From Lysinibacillus sphaericus (GTDB lineage Bacteria > Bacillota > Bacilli > Bacillales_A > Planococcaceae): a stretch of DNA of 64,000 bases. Made by a program: the position numbers and the translations under genes. Each line of letters opens with the position of its first letter. Position 1 is the stretch's first letter. The notes beneath the pieces were generated by a model. That model had not been told where the DNA came from and did no database searches. It was given only the letters and a program-made list of their open reading frames with translations. Shown here in pieces: positions 8,734 through 17,439 of this stretch. The DNA is taken from positions 1,868,001-1,932,000 of the forward strand of contig NZ_CP019980.1 in the NCBI RefSeq assembly GCF_002982115.1, read 5' to 3'.

Positions 8734-8827
8734 TTTACCCGCGGTTTTTCACAGTTTACCCGCGAATAGGAGACTTTTACCCGCGCTTCCCAAAGGTTTA
8801 CCCGCGAATCATAAACTTTTACCCGCG
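8734..8827. repeat. Five TTTACCCGCG cores at exact 21-bp period
   Basis: The 10-mer TTTACCCGCG begins at 8734, 8755, 8776, 8797 and 8818, every 21 bp exactly, separated by 11-bp spacers that are all different. It lies between the MocR terminator and the promoter of the argA-like gene. A 74-codon frame (8648-8872) runs through it, but it would also have to translate the terminator palindrome, so I treat the array as non-coding. A second array with the same period and a different core is at 43961-44011. Confidence 0.9.
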
Positions 8828-8861
8828 ATTCAAATATTCTGTAAATTTTCACAAAAACAAA

Positions 8862-8905
8862 TTGCATTTTAAATCAGTTTAGTGCATATTTATAACATAT
8901 TAATT
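8862..8905 (+). promoter_or_regulatory. Promoter and possible arginine-repressor site for argA-like/argJ
   Basis: TTGCAT (8862-8867), 17 bp, CATATT (8885-8890) is a usable sigma-A promoter. The AT-rich stretch at 8883-8900 shares TGCA and TTTATAACAT with the argG promoter region (48105-48130). That makes an AhrC/ArgR site plausible, but it is only a resemblance. Confidence 0.4.
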
Positions 8906-8927
8906 TTTTTAGAAGAAGGAGAAATCT

Positions 8928-9392
8928 ATGAAAATATATAATGCTACAACAGCTGATGTTACACCTGTCTATGAACTAATCAAAATTTACGCAGATAAAG
9001 AGATTGTATTACCTCGTTCCTTATTATCAATTTATCAACAGTTACAGTGTTTGTATGTTGTTAAGGACAATTCTAAGGTTGTTGGGGTAGCAGGGCTACA
9101 TGTCTTAGGGCAAGATTTAGCAGAGGTTCGTTCCTTAGTGGTAGATCCAGATTACCAACAAAAAGGAATCGGTCGAATGTTAGTGGAACATATCATTCAG
9201 GAGAGTCCCAAATTAGGGGTGGAAAGATTAATATCCTTAACATATCAAGTGAAGTTTTTTTCAAAACTGGGATTTCAAATTGTCAAAAGAGATGATTTGC
9301 CAGAAAAGGTTTGGACGGATTGCGTGAATTGCCCAAAAATTAATAATTGCGATGAAGTAGCGATGGTTAAATATTTGGAAACTGCAGACTAA
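8928..9392 (+). CDS. GNAT acetyltransferase, short N-acetylglutamate synthase type
   Basis: The 154-residue single-domain GNAT protein has the acetyl-CoA loop near residues 75-90 (VDPDYQQKGIGRML). Its C-terminal part (LPEKVWTDCVNCPKINNCDE) is typical of short ArgA enzymes, which acetylate glutamate to start arginine synthesis. Immediately downstream, 23 nt away, is argJ, which fits. ATG 8928 follows AGAAGGAG. With a bifunctional-type ArgJ next door, this enzyme would prime or supplement the acetyl cycle. Glutamate as substrate is inferred from the motif and context. Confidence 0.8.
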   Translation: MKIYNATTADVTPVYELIKIYADKEIVLPRSLLSIYQQLQCLYVVKDNSKVVGVAGLHVLGQDLAEVRSLVVDPDYQQKGIGRMLVEHIIQESPKLGVERLISLTYQVKFFSKLGFQIVKRDDLPEKVWTDCVNCPKINNCDEVAMVKYLETAD

Positions 9393-9415
9393 AAGTTGAA
9401 AAGGAGGAAAAGGCA

Positions 9416-10603
9416 ATGCAAGAACTAGGGAAAAAAGAAAATGATTTGCAAACAATGATGCCGAAAGGATTTTATACTTGTGTGAAGAACCTCGGTATTA
9501 AAGATGAAACGCTAGACTTCACGGTTATTATGTCATCTACTGTAGCAAACGCAGCTGCTATGTTTACCCAAAGTAAATTTTGTGGTGCACCTATCCCCAT
9601 TGGTAAGGAAAATGTTGCAAACGGTAAATTACAATGTTTTGTCATTAACAGTAAAAATGCGAACGTCGCAACAGGGGAAGAAGGGATTCGCAATGTTCAA
9701 GAAATTGTCAACTTGGTCGCACAAGAGTTAGCAATTGCACCTGAAAATATTTTACCTTCTTCAACTGGTGTAATTGGGCATCAATTACCGATGGATAAAA
9801 TAAAAAATGGAATCATCAATCTTAAAGAACAGTTAGTAGAAGGAGGCTTAGAAAAATCAGCACAAGCAATTATGACGACAGATACTTATCCAAAATGTAA
9901 AATATGCAAAGTCGGTAATGCTACACTAGTTGGTATTGCAAAAGGTTCTGGCATGATAGAGCCGAATATGGCTACGATGTTATCCTACTTTGTAACAGAT
10001 GCAGAAATTCCAGCCGCGACTTTACAAACAATTTTTAAAGAAGCCGTCAATCATTCATTTAACATGGTAAGTGTTGATACCGATACGAGTACAAGTGACA
10101 CAGTAGCCATTATGGCGAATGGATTAGCAGGGAAAGTGGATATCAAGCAATTTACTGAAGCGTTAAATAACATGAGCATTGACTTGGCAAAAGAAATTGC
10201 CCGTGATGGGGAAGGCGCTACAAAATTAGTTGAAGTCACTGTCAATGCGTCATCGAGCTTTGCACAAGCAAAAAAAGTGGCTAAAAGTATTGTGAATTCG
10301 CCACTCGTGAAAACCGCTATTTTTGGAAAAGATGCCAATTGGGGACGTATAGCCATGGCGATTGGTAAATGTGAAGATGAAGTAGACCTTAATCCTGAAA
10401 ACATCTCCATCTATTTTGGTGAAACGTTAATTTATCAAGGGAAACCAATCGATACCGTCGATTTATCTGTCATCCAAGAGTATCTTGAGAATTCTGAAAT
10501 CCAGATTAAAGTATCTCTCGGATTAGGCAAGGAAGAAGCTACTGTATGGGGTTGTGATTTGTCCTATGACTATGTGAAAATTAATGGTTCCTATACAACA
10601 TAA
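9416..10603 (+). CDS. argJ: Glutamate N-acetyltransferase / amino-acid acetyltransferase ArgJ
   Basis: ArgJ moves the acetyl group from N-acetylornithine back to glutamate, and in bifunctional forms also uses acetyl-CoA. The 395-residue precursor has the self-cleavage and nucleophile site in IEPNMATMLSYFVTD, where the Thr after Ala-Met becomes the N-terminal nucleophile of the beta chain. The C-terminal FGKDANWGRIAMAIG is also diagnostic. ATG 9416 follows AAGGAGG. It forms an operon with the argA-like gene; argG and argH are at 48-51 kb, and argB, argC and argD are not in the window. Confidence 0.95.
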   Translation: MQELGKKENDLQTMMPKGFYTCVKNLGIKDETLDFTVIMSSTVANAAAMFTQSKFCGAPIPIGKENVANGKLQCFVINSKNANVATGEEGIRNVQEIVNLVAQELAIAPENILPSSTGVIGHQLPMDKIKNGIINLKEQLVEGGLEKSAQAIMTTDTYPKCKICKVGNATLVGIAKGSGMIEPNMATMLSYFVTDAEIPAATLQTIFKEAVNHSFNMVSVDTDTSTSDTVAIMANGLAGKVDIKQFTEALNNMSIDLAKEIARDGEGATKLVEVTVNASSSFAQAKKVAKSIVNSPLVKTAIFGKDANWGRIAMAIGKCEDEVDLNPENISIYFGETLIYQGKPIDTVDLSVIQEYLENSEIQIKVSLGLGKEEATVWGCDLSYDYVKINGSYTT

Positions 10604-10609
10604 AATAAC

Positions 10610-10654
10610 AGTGCAGCTATTGTGCAATCATTGTACAGTACCTGCACTTTTTTT
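10610..10654 (+). terminator. Terminator after argJ
   Basis: AGTGCAG (10610-10616) pairs with CTGCACT (10642-10648) and is followed by seven T. The inner part can form further pairs (TTGTGCAA, TTGTACAG). Confidence 0.8.
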
Positions 10655-10684
10655 GTCGCAAAAAAATGCAAGTGAGTGAAAAAA

Positions 10685-10698
10685 GGAACAAAAGTTCT
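10685..10698. promoter_or_regulatory. SOS (DinR/LexA) box upstream of dinB
   Basis: GGAACAAAAGTTCT contains GAAC-N4-GTTC, the invariant part of the Gram-positive SOS box (CGAACnnnnGTTCG type). It lies about 115 bp upstream of a Y-family polymerase, a classic SOS target. A 16-codon frame with a GAAGGA site (10743-10793) lies between them; its role is unclear. Confidence 0.7.
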
Positions 10699-10812
10699 TA
10701 TATGTGATAAACTATAGAAAAAGTTTAATTTGAAGGATTAACATGACGAAGAAACGATACATTCTTTCTTTTAAAAATGTATGTAGATATTAAATTAATG
10801 AGGTGAGAGAAA

Positions 10813-12045
10813 ATGCATAAAGGAAGAATTATTTTGCATATTGACCTAAATTGCTTTTATGCCTCAGTGGAACAAATTTACGATCCCTCATTAAAAGGAA
10901 AACCAATCGCCATTGCAGGTAATCCAAAAGAGCGTAGAGGTATCGTGATTACATGTAGCTATGAAGCTAGAAAAAGTGGTGTTTATACAACGATGAATGT
11001 CGGTGAGGCAAGAAGAAAGTGTGCCGATTTAATTGTTCTGCCACCGAATTTTGAGCGATATAGAGCAGCTTCAAAAGCATTTTTTAGCTTATTGAAAGAA
11101 TATAGTGAAATTCTTCAACCAGTTTCTATTGATGAAGGGTATATGCAATTGCCGATGGTAGAAGGTCAAAATGTAATGGACCTTATACAAGGCATACAAG
11201 ACCGCATTTGGAACGAACTACAATTGCCTTGTTCAATAGGTGTTGCACCGAATAAGTTTTTAGCGAAAATGGCAAGCGATATGAAAAAGCCGATGGGAAT
11301 TACCATATTACGTAAGCGTGATGTACCATCTATACTGTGGCCATTGAATGTCATAGAAATGCATGGAATTGGGAAAAGCACAGCCGAGAAGTTGAAAAAG
11401 TTGGGTATACAAACAATTGGAGAATTAGCTGTGGCGGATGAACGGCTATTAAAGCAACAATTTGGCATCAATGGTGTTCGTATGAAACAGAAGGCGAATG
11501 GTGAGGATGATCGACCTGTTGATCCCGAGGCAATATATGATACGAAAAGTGTAGGGAACTCGACAACACTTTCGCACGATACGACGGATAGAGATGAATT
11601 ATATAAACTTATTACTACACTTTCTGAAAAGGTAGCGGATCGATTAAATGCTAAAAAACTTGCTGGCGTCACGGTGAGTATTTTAATCCGTACAGCTAAT
11701 TGGAAAACCTATACGCGCAGTAAATCGGTCAACAATGCTATTTTTTTAAAAGAAGATATTATTGAACATGCATGGAGCCTTTTTCAAAAACATTGGAATG
11801 AGGAGCCTGTCCGATTATTAGGCGTAACCATTTCAAATGTCAGCAATATGAAAGAAATGACACAGCAATTAACATTTTTTAATTTTGAAGAGCATATCAA
11901 AGAGGAGCCAATTTTAAAGGTAGTGGATGAGATAGAAGAACGATTTGGCAAAGGCATCATTAAAAGAGGAGCAGATATTGCAAAACGATCATCTTTTCAA
12001 TCACAGACGAGCTTTAGTAAAGATTTTTTAGATGATCTTAAATAA
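10813..12045 (+). CDS. dinB: DNA polymerase IV (Y-family translesion polymerase)
   Basis: This 410-residue Y-family polymerase copies past DNA lesions at low fidelity. It has the catalytic metal ligands D11 (HIDLNCFYASVE) and D107-E108 (SIDEGY), the helix-hairpin-helix GIGKSTAEKLKKLGI in the thumb, and a little-finger domain from about residue 240. ATG 10813 follows GAGGTGAGAG. Bacillus carries two relatives (YqjH and YqjW); the SIDEGYMQL sequence and length fit the YqjH (Pol Y1) type, but I cannot settle that without alignment. An SOS box upstream implies damage induction. Confidence 0.92.
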   Translation: MHKGRIILHIDLNCFYASVEQIYDPSLKGKPIAIAGNPKERRGIVITCSYEARKSGVYTTMNVGEARRKCADLIVLPPNFERYRAASKAFFSLLKEYSEILQPVSIDEGYMQLPMVEGQNVMDLIQGIQDRIWNELQLPCSIGVAPNKFLAKMASDMKKPMGITILRKRDVPSILWPLNVIEMHGIGKSTAEKLKKLGIQTIGELAVADERLLKQQFGINGVRMKQKANGEDDRPVDPEAIYDTKSVGNSTTLSHDTTDRDELYKLITTLSEKVADRLNAKKLAGVTVSILIRTANWKTYTRSKSVNNAIFLKEDIIEHAWSLFQKHWNEEPVRLLGVTISNVSNMKEMTQQLTFFNFEEHIKEEPILKVVDEIEERFGKGIIKRGADIAKRSSFQSQTSFSKDFLDDLK

Positions 12046-12080
12046 GGTGCTTACGTTTTTATGACGTAAGCACCTCGTTT
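12046..12080. terminator. Terminator between dinB and the convergent acetyltransferase
   Basis: A perfect GGTGCTTACGT stem (12046-12056 with 12064-12074) and 7-nt loop is followed by TCGTTTG on the plus strand. The T-tract is weak. Confidence 0.7.
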
Positions 12081-12085
12081 GCCTT

Positions 12086-12634
12086 TTATTCTTTTGGGTT
12101 AATAATTCCGTAAAAAACAATATCTTCAAATGTATTATTTTTATAAATATGATCTTTTAAAGTACCTTCATAACGCATACCACACTTTTCCATAATCTTA
12201 CCAGAAGCGGGATTTGATTTAAAATAGCGAGCATAAACACGATGATAGTTTTTCTCTGTAAATACAAAATCAATTAGTGCTTTAGCGGCTTCGGTTGCAT
12301 AGCCATTGCCCCAATGCTCTTCACCAATCCAATAGGCAATTTCACCATTTTTATATTGTGGATGATTGGAAATACCGATTGCCCCATATAACTGTCCACT
12401 TTGTTTGTCTGTTATAGCAAATTCATACATAGTATCTAGATCATAATGCTTTTCATGATTTGCAATCCATGTGAGTGCACATTCTAATGAATAGGGGTAA
12501 GGTAAATTTAATGTGCTTTTATAGATATTATAATTATTACAATAATTGCTGACTGCTTGTGCATCTGATTCCTGAAATAGACGAAGCAGTAAGCGCTCTG
12601 TTTCTATTGTTTTGGCCGTTTTACTATAGATCAT
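12086..12634 (-). CDS. GNAT acetyltransferase, RimJ/RimL type
   Basis: The 182-residue protein follows the RimJ/RimL pattern: TERLLLRLFQESDAQAV at the N-terminus, an acetyl-CoA loop at GEEHWGNGYATEAAKALIDF, and the ending ARYFKSNPASGKIMEKCGMRYEG (given in parts). Members acetylate N-termini of ribosomal proteins or small molecules. The ATG is at 12634 with GGGAGG upstream. It stands alone, convergent with dinB. The substrate cannot be predicted. Confidence 0.85.
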   Translation of the reverse strand: MIYSKTAKTIETERLLLRLFQESDAQAVSNYCNNYNIYKSTLNLPYPYSLECALTWIANHEKHYDLDTMYEFAITDKQSGQLYGAIGISNHPQYKNGEIAYWIGEEHWGNGYATEAAKALIDFVFTEKNYHRVYARYFKSNPASGKIMEKCGMRYEGTLKDHIYKNNTFEDIVFYGIINPKE

Positions 12635-12793
12635 GTTTATCCTCCCATCCTGTTAGTGATTAAAGCTTAAAACTTTTTTACAGTATATCATGTGGAATTG
12701 GATTATATGTATATTGTTAGGTGATTTTGTAGCTATCTGAAGCCTGTGTTATTTGTACATAATAAAATATAAAATAAGTGAATAATTAGGTAA

Positions 12794-12821
12794 CCTATAT
12801 GGCACATTAACATATAGGAGG
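12794..12821 (+). promoter_or_regulatory. Hairpin overlapping the ykuS ribosome-binding site
   Basis: CCTATATG (12794-12801) pairs perfectly with CATATAGG (12811-12818), whose last two bases begin the GGAGG ribosome site (12817-12821). The 8-bp, mostly A-U stem would partly block ribosome access and melt easily. Translational control is inference. Confidence 0.4.
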
Positions 12822-12831
12822 TGGAAGAAGA

Positions 12832-13077
12832 ATGTCTAAAATTATTGGTGTTGAACAATCATTATCAAACGTAGAAGATGCTTTAAAAGCAAAAGGGTAT
12901 GAAGTGATTCAGCTTCGTAATGAAGCAGATGCAAAAAAATGTGATGCTTGCGTAATTACAGGACAAGATAGAGATGTCATGGGCATTAGTGATCCTATTA
13001 TGGCAGGTCCTATTATCGATGCAGCTGGGCTTTCCGCTGATGAAGTAATACAACGTGTAGATCAATATTTCCATTAA
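12832..13077 (+). CDS. YkuS-like UPF0180 family protein
   Basis: The 81-residue protein matches the UPF0180/YkuS pattern as I remember it: [20 protein letters not shown] near the start, the central [16 protein letters not shown], and [14 protein letters not shown] at the end. Function is unknown in the family. The start ATG 12832 follows GGAGGTGG. No membrane or signal sequence. It is monocistronic, with a possible ribosome-site hairpin just upstream. Confidence 0.88.
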   Translation: MSKIIGVEQSLSNVEDALKAKGYEVIQLRNEADAKKCDACVITGQDRDVMGISDPIMAGPIIDAAGLSADEVIQRVDQYFH

Positions 13078-13078
13078 A

Positions 13079-13130
13079 GAAAGGGTGCTATTTTTGAAGT
13101 CCTTCGTGACATCAAAGGTGGCACCTTTTG
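13079..13130 (+). terminator. Possible terminator after the ykuS-like gene
   Basis: AAAGG-GTGC at the start pairs with GCAC-CTTTT at the end over a long loop. The stem is short and imperfect. Confidence 0.4.
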
Positions 13131-13254
13131 AATGTCGTATAGGACTAGTGAGGTACTATTGACAATATCTTTATCCTATCATTTCCTTTATAATGAACAC
13201 TAGCTACATACATTTTAAGACCATCATGGGTAGACATAAGGGGAGAAGAATGAA

Positions 13255-13695
13255 ATGGAAATACTTCACGCAACAATGGATGAATTAGAAGATGTAACAG
13301 TGCTATTTGATGAGTATCGGCAGTTTTATGGACTAGAATCGGATATTAGTAATGCCAAAGCATTTATCCAATTACGGATGGCTTTAAAAGAATCCATTAT
13401 TTTTATTGCTGTGGAAAATGGGAAATCAATAGGGTTTGCACAACTGTACCCAACGTTTTCTTCTATCGCATTACAGCGTGCTTATATACTAAATGATATC
13501 TATGTAACGGATGAAGCGAGGGGCCAAGGGGTAGGCACAGCATTGATGGAAAAAGTGTTTCAATATTGTGAGCAGCAATCGGCACGTTATGTGACATTGC
13601 AAACCGCTGCTGACAATGTACATGCGCGTAAATTATATGAAAATCTGAATATGATACAAGATCAATATTGTAATTATGTAAAGTATTTTGGTTAA
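13255..13695 (+). CDS. GNAT acetyltransferase
   Basis: The 146-residue single-domain GNAT protein has the acetyl-CoA loop DIYVTDEARGQGVGTALMEK (about residues 82-101) and the C-terminal helix-strand HARKLYENLNM. The start ATG 13255 follows GGGGAGAAG; an out-of-frame ATG at 13250 is not used. It is a single gene ending at a bidirectional terminator. The substrate is unknown; the short form resembles small-molecule acetyltransferases. Confidence 0.87.
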   Translation: MEILHATMDELEDVTVLFDEYRQFYGLESDISNAKAFIQLRMALKESIIFIAVENGKSIGFAQLYPTFSSIALQRAYILNDIYVTDEARGQGVGTALMEKVFQYCEQQSARYVTLQTAADNVHARKLYENLNMIQDQYCNYVKYFG

Positions 13696-13712
13696 ATGAA
13701 TGGTAATTATGA

Positions 13713-13742
13713 AAAAGCCCTAGATATCAATCTAGGGCTTTT
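13713..13742. terminator. Bidirectional terminator
   Basis: AAAAGCCCTAGA (13713-13724) pairs perfectly with 13731-13742 over a 6-nt loop. It has T-runs on both strands and lies between convergent genes. Confidence 0.92.
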
Positions 13743-13765
13743 CTATTGACAGAAAGGTAATGCAT

Positions 13766-16700
13766 TTACTGTATTGCCAGTGTATACGGTTGTGTACTTG
13801 CTCGACCATTTGCTTCACTAACTTCAATATAGTATGTTCCTGGCTCCAATGGTACGATACCTAGTTCGGCATCATCGGCACCGTAATTATCGATGGTTTT
13901 TACTGTGCGTCCTTTAGCATCAATAATACGGATGACACCATCCAAACCTTTTTCGGTTAGTAAGGTGAACGTTACATTGTGCTTACTGTCATTGTAGAAT
14001 TCAAAATAGTCCTTATCACCAAACGGTACATTTGCGTTGAAATATTGAGTAGCTACCCATTTATCGTCTGTTTTCGTTAGTGAAGATGGTTTTGTAGGTA
14101 TACCATTGACTAATTTAGAATCCGCATCCTCATCCTTCTTTTTATGATCAAACAGCGTTAAAGTATATGGCTGAGTCGAAACTAAGCCGTTATCGATGGC
14201 ATTAACAGCAATAAAGTAACCATAATCTTTTTTTACTTTAAATGATGTATTTAGCGCCGATATCCCTGATATACCAAGTAGCCTTTCAAAATAGCTTTCA
14301 CCTTGGCCAAATGGAATTTCTGTTTGCATTTCATTGCCGTCAATTTGCTTATTACCATTAGTATCTTCAATGATAGAGCCCGTAAATTTCAAATCTATTT
14401 GTAGCTCTCTTGGTAATGACGTTCCTTGCTTATTTGTATATGGCTCGGAATTGATGAGAAGACTTAATACTGTATCTTCGCCCTGATGATTGTAGTAGTA
14501 ATAATTTATATCATCATAAAAAACGAGTTTATTTTGATAGTTGGTACCAGATTCAATTGAACGGGCATTTTCAACTGTATTGATTTCTTTATTTTGGTCT
14601 TGGGGAATTGCCGCAATTTTATTTGCTTTAAAAATATATGGTTCGGTAGAACGATCACCGAAATTTAAGACTTTAGCAACATAAGTTTTACCCTTTTTCA
14701 AAGCAATTGTCTTGGGATCATTTTCATTGATTGTTATGCCGTAGAGTCGTGAAATAATCGCTGGATCATTCGTTAATGAAGAAATTAGTTGCAATTCTTT
14801 CGTTTCCTCATCATATTCTAAAATACTACCAGTTGGTCTTTGATTTTTGCCTTTTTGAAGTTGGAAACTATAGATGGCATCTTCTTGTGGTGTGAAAATA
14901 AAATAGTCGATATCCTCATCTGTTTGGAAGTATGCCTTGTATTCTTTACCAATCGTATAAGGAATTGCATGCTCCAAAATTACTTTTGAGTCCTCTTCTT
15001 CATCAGATACTTCTATACTTGAAAATAGTTTTTTGTTAAAGTTCTGTTGACGTTTTTTTGTTTTCGATGGAGCAGGTGAGGAAGAATTATTTTCCTCGGC
15101 TTCTTGTGTCGGTTCAATTAATGGAAGACCGTCTTCATCTTCAGGTAAATAAACGACTTCACCAGTTAATGTGTAAGGAAAAATGGACTCGTTAATTCTA
15201 TCGTTTTCTTCATTGTCAATGCCGCCACTTAAAAACGTTAAGAAAGACTCGAATGAAGAATCGTTATCACTGTTATTTGTAACGCTAAGGACATATTCTT
15301 CATCAGGTTCGACATCGACAATAAGACTAACTCCTTCGCCTTTTGTTTTGCTGCTTAATGCCGAGATTGGGAGGCGTTCATCATCTTCTTTATCGTCACC
15401 TTGTTCTGAAGGTTCATGTTCAAAATCTGTTTTTAGATAAAGTTCTAAAGATGCAGTTACACCAGGGATACCAGATAAATCAAATTTCAACGTCGTTGGC
15501 TTTGAAACAGTGAATGTGAAATAGTCTTGGTCGCTCTCATGATCTTTAGAAAGCAGTGTATAGTTTTTCCCTTGTGTATTGAATGGGAATTTTTGTATCG
15601 CCACTGCTTGATCGATCGTCGTTAAATTATCAATTGGTAATGTGTTTGTTGTTTGAGCTGTAAATGTAAAGTAAGACTTGCCCTTTAAGCTATAGCCTCC
15701 ATTATGGTCCTTTACACCAATAAGAAGTGTTCCTGGTTTCTCTGCTTTATATAGATAGCCCTCTTGTTGGTTCACGCGCACATCATTTACTTTAATCGGT
15801 TCTACATCGCCACTATAACCAGTAGGGTAGAAGTATAAATCAAATGCATAATCGTAATTTTCGGCACCTTTTAAAGACAATTGAGCATATTCATTCGCAT
15901 TTAAATCTACCTTGTACCATTTTTTCTCTTCTGGAAGCCTAAACTCACCTTTTTCTGTATTTAGAACATTCTTTTTCAGTACTTTGGCGTTATTCAACCG
16001 TTGTTCTTTTGTTTCGTTATAGCGTTTAGGTAGATTATTAATATCAAATTGTAGTGCTTTAACAGGATCAACCAGACCATGTCCATACGTAAGGTCGTAG
16101 CCTGGCTCCCCTAAATCTTTAGCAGTCAATTCAAGAATCGCTTCTATTTCATAAGGCTTTAAATTTGGATATTTGGATTTTAATAGTGCCGCTACACCTG
16201 CAACAACAGGTGATGCCATTGATGTACCGCTAAATATTGCGAAGGACGAGCCTTTCTTTTCATCGTAGACGGTACTATATATATCTTCTCCCGGAGCCAC
16301 CAAGTTTACAGATGGACCATAGTTTGAGAAGCTAGCTAATTTATTTTGTTCATTTGTAGCACCAACGCTAATAACGCTTTCAAAAGAAGCTGGGAAGGAG
16401 TAATTATCGGTTGCTTCATTGCCTGCCGCAGCTATGACGGTAATCCCTTTATCAATCGCCATTTTAACAGCCTCTTCCATTAGAGGGGACTCTCCATAGC
16501 CACCAAGACTCATATTAATAATGTCCGCTTTTTGTTCGATGGCATAAAGAATGCCTTGAGCAATGGCAAAATCACTCGCGTCTTCTTGTCCGTTAAAGAC
16601 GTCTATTGGAAGGATTTTGGCATTAGGATATACCCCATGCCCGCCGATACCATTATCTTTTGTCGCGCCTACAATGCCAGCGACATGCGTGCCGTGAGCA

Positions 16701-17287
16701 TCAGCAACAGGAGAGTCGGCAGGTTTTACCGCATTATATGGTGGCAGTACTTGCGCTTGCAAATCGGGATGTTTATAGTCTACACCCGAATCGATAACGG
16801 CTACTTTTACATCATGATTGCCAGCTAATGCTAGTGCTTTATCAATTTCCAGTAGCTGCAAATGATACATATCTTTTTTCTTTGGATCTACAATAGTGTT
16901 AAAGGAATGATATTTGTAGCTTGGGGATACACTTTTTACACCTTTTTGCTTGGCGTAGTAGGAAACAACCTCTGTTAACGATTGTCCCTTTTTAAGTTGG
17001 ATTACATCGTAACCTAATGAAGGAATGGAGCGAATAACTTTTGCACCTATTTTACTATGTACGTTCTTAGCAAGACCCGAATGTTTCACGATAATCGTAT
17101 TATCACTAATCCATTCGTTTCCTCCTGTTTGTTGCTTGAACTGCTTCGCTCCTTGTTTGTTGTTGCTAGCGAGCATAGTTTTCACTGATTCTGGGTTCTG
17201 TGGTGCTTCAGCAAAGGCAGAAGCAGCAGGAACCAGTAAGGCAGAACATGCTACGACAGCGATTGATTTCATCACCCAGTTTTTCAA
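13766..17287 (-). CDS. Large secreted subtilisin-like serine protease (S8) with C-terminal pre-peptidase-type domains
   Basis: This 1173-residue exported subtilase begins with a signal peptide (residues 1-27, ending ASAFAEA) and a propeptide region (about 55-130). The S8 catalytic domain covers about 145-415 with triad D166 (AVIDSGVDYKHPDL), H198 (DAHGTHVAG) and S356 (FSGTSMASP) and oxyanion N290. The remaining 750 residues hold at least four repeats resembling PPC beta-domains (ending forms such as DYFTFTV, DYFIFTP, DYFEFYN), with acidic linkers. No sorting motif or membrane anchor ends the protein. The start is TTG 17287, 9 nt after AAGGAGG; the in-frame ATG at codon 6 lacks spacing. It is monocistronic. 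Confidence 0.92.
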   Translation of the reverse strand: MKNWVMKSIAVVACSALLVPAASAFAEAPQNPESVKTMLASNNKQGAKQFKQQTGGNEWISDNTIIVKHSGLAKNVHSKIGAKVIRSIPSLGYDVIQLKKGQSLTEVVSYYAKQKGVKSVSPSYKYHSFNTIVDPKKKDMYHLQLLEIDKALALAGNHDVKVAVIDSGVDYKHPDLQAQVLPPYNAVKPADSPVADAHGTHVAGIVGATKDNGIGGHGVYPNAKILPIDVFNGQEDASDFAIAQGILYAIEQKADIINMSLGGYGESPLMEEAVKMAIDKGITVIAAAGNEATDNYSFPASFESVISVGATNEQNKLASFSNYGPSVNLVAPGEDIYSTVYDEKKGSSFAIFSGTSMASPVVAGVAALLKSKYPNLKPYEIEAILELTAKDLGEPGYDLTYGHGLVDPVKALQFDINNLPKRYNETKEQRLNNAKVLKKNVLNTEKGEFRLPEEKKWYKVDLNANEYAQLSLKGAENYDYAFDLYFYPTGYSGDVEPIKVNDVRVNQQEGYLYKAEKPGTLLIGVKDHNGGYSLKGKSYFTFTAQTTNTLPIDNLTTIDQAVAIQKFPFNTQGKNYTLLSKDHESDQDYFTFTVSKPTTLKFDLSGIPGVTASLELYLKTDFEHEPSEQGDDKEDDERLPISALSSKTKGEGVSLIVDVEPDEEYVLSVTNNSDNDSSFESFLTFLSGGIDNEENDRINESIFPYTLTGEVVYLPEDEDGLPLIEPTQEAEENNSSSPAPSKTKKRQQNFNKKLFSSIEVSDEEEDSKVILEHAIPYTIGKEYKAYFQTDEDIDYFIFTPQEDAIYSFQLQKGKNQRPTGSILEYDEETKELQLISSLTNDPAIISRLYGITINENDPKTIALKKGKTYVAKVLNFGDRSTEPYIFKANKIAAIPQDQNKEINTVENARSIESGTNYQNKLVFYDDINYYYYNHQGEDTVLSLLINSEPYTNKQGTSLPRELQIDLKFTGSIIEDTNGNKQIDGNEMQTEIPFGQGESYFERLLGISGISALNTSFKVKKDYGYFIAVNAIDNGLVSTQPYTLTLFDHKKKDEDADSKLVNGIPTKPSSLTKTDDKWVATQYFNANVPFGDKDYFEFYNDSKHNVTFTLLTEKGLDGVIRIIDAKGRTVKTIDNYGADDAELGIVPLEPGTYYIEVSEANGRASTQPYTLAIQ

Positions 17288-17385
17288 TTGTTATTACCTC
17301 CTTAAAAAATTATAAACTACAATATTTATAACGGATGGTAAAGAGAAAGGTTTCATACCACAATAAAATTTTTTTACAAGTTTTT

Positions 17386-17414
17386 TTGTTATAACTAGTA
17401 TATTGTTTTATAAA
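17386..17414 (+). promoter_or_regulatory. Possible plus-strand promoter in a gene-free gap
   Basis: TTGTTA (17386-17391), 17 bp, TATAAA (17409-17414) points into the hairpin-rich gap at 17440-17640 that has no gene. On the minus strand the same gap must hold the protease promoter. Confidence 0.35.
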
Positions 17415-17439
17415 TGAAAGTTTTATAGGTTTTTTCGCA

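Noticed and set aside
8734-8827. CRISPR array
   Set aside because: Cores of 10 bp and spacers of 11 bp are far too short, and no cas genes are present.
8648-8872. 74-codon frame with a seven-residue LPA repeat over the TTTACCCGCG array
   Set aside because: It starts at a GTG with no ribosome site and must read through the palindromic terminator of the MocR gene. The peptide repeat is a direct result of the 21-bp period.
13766-17287. Frameshift or gene fusion in the large protease
   Set aside because: The frame is continuous from signal peptide to C-terminus, and repeated PPC-like domains explain the length.
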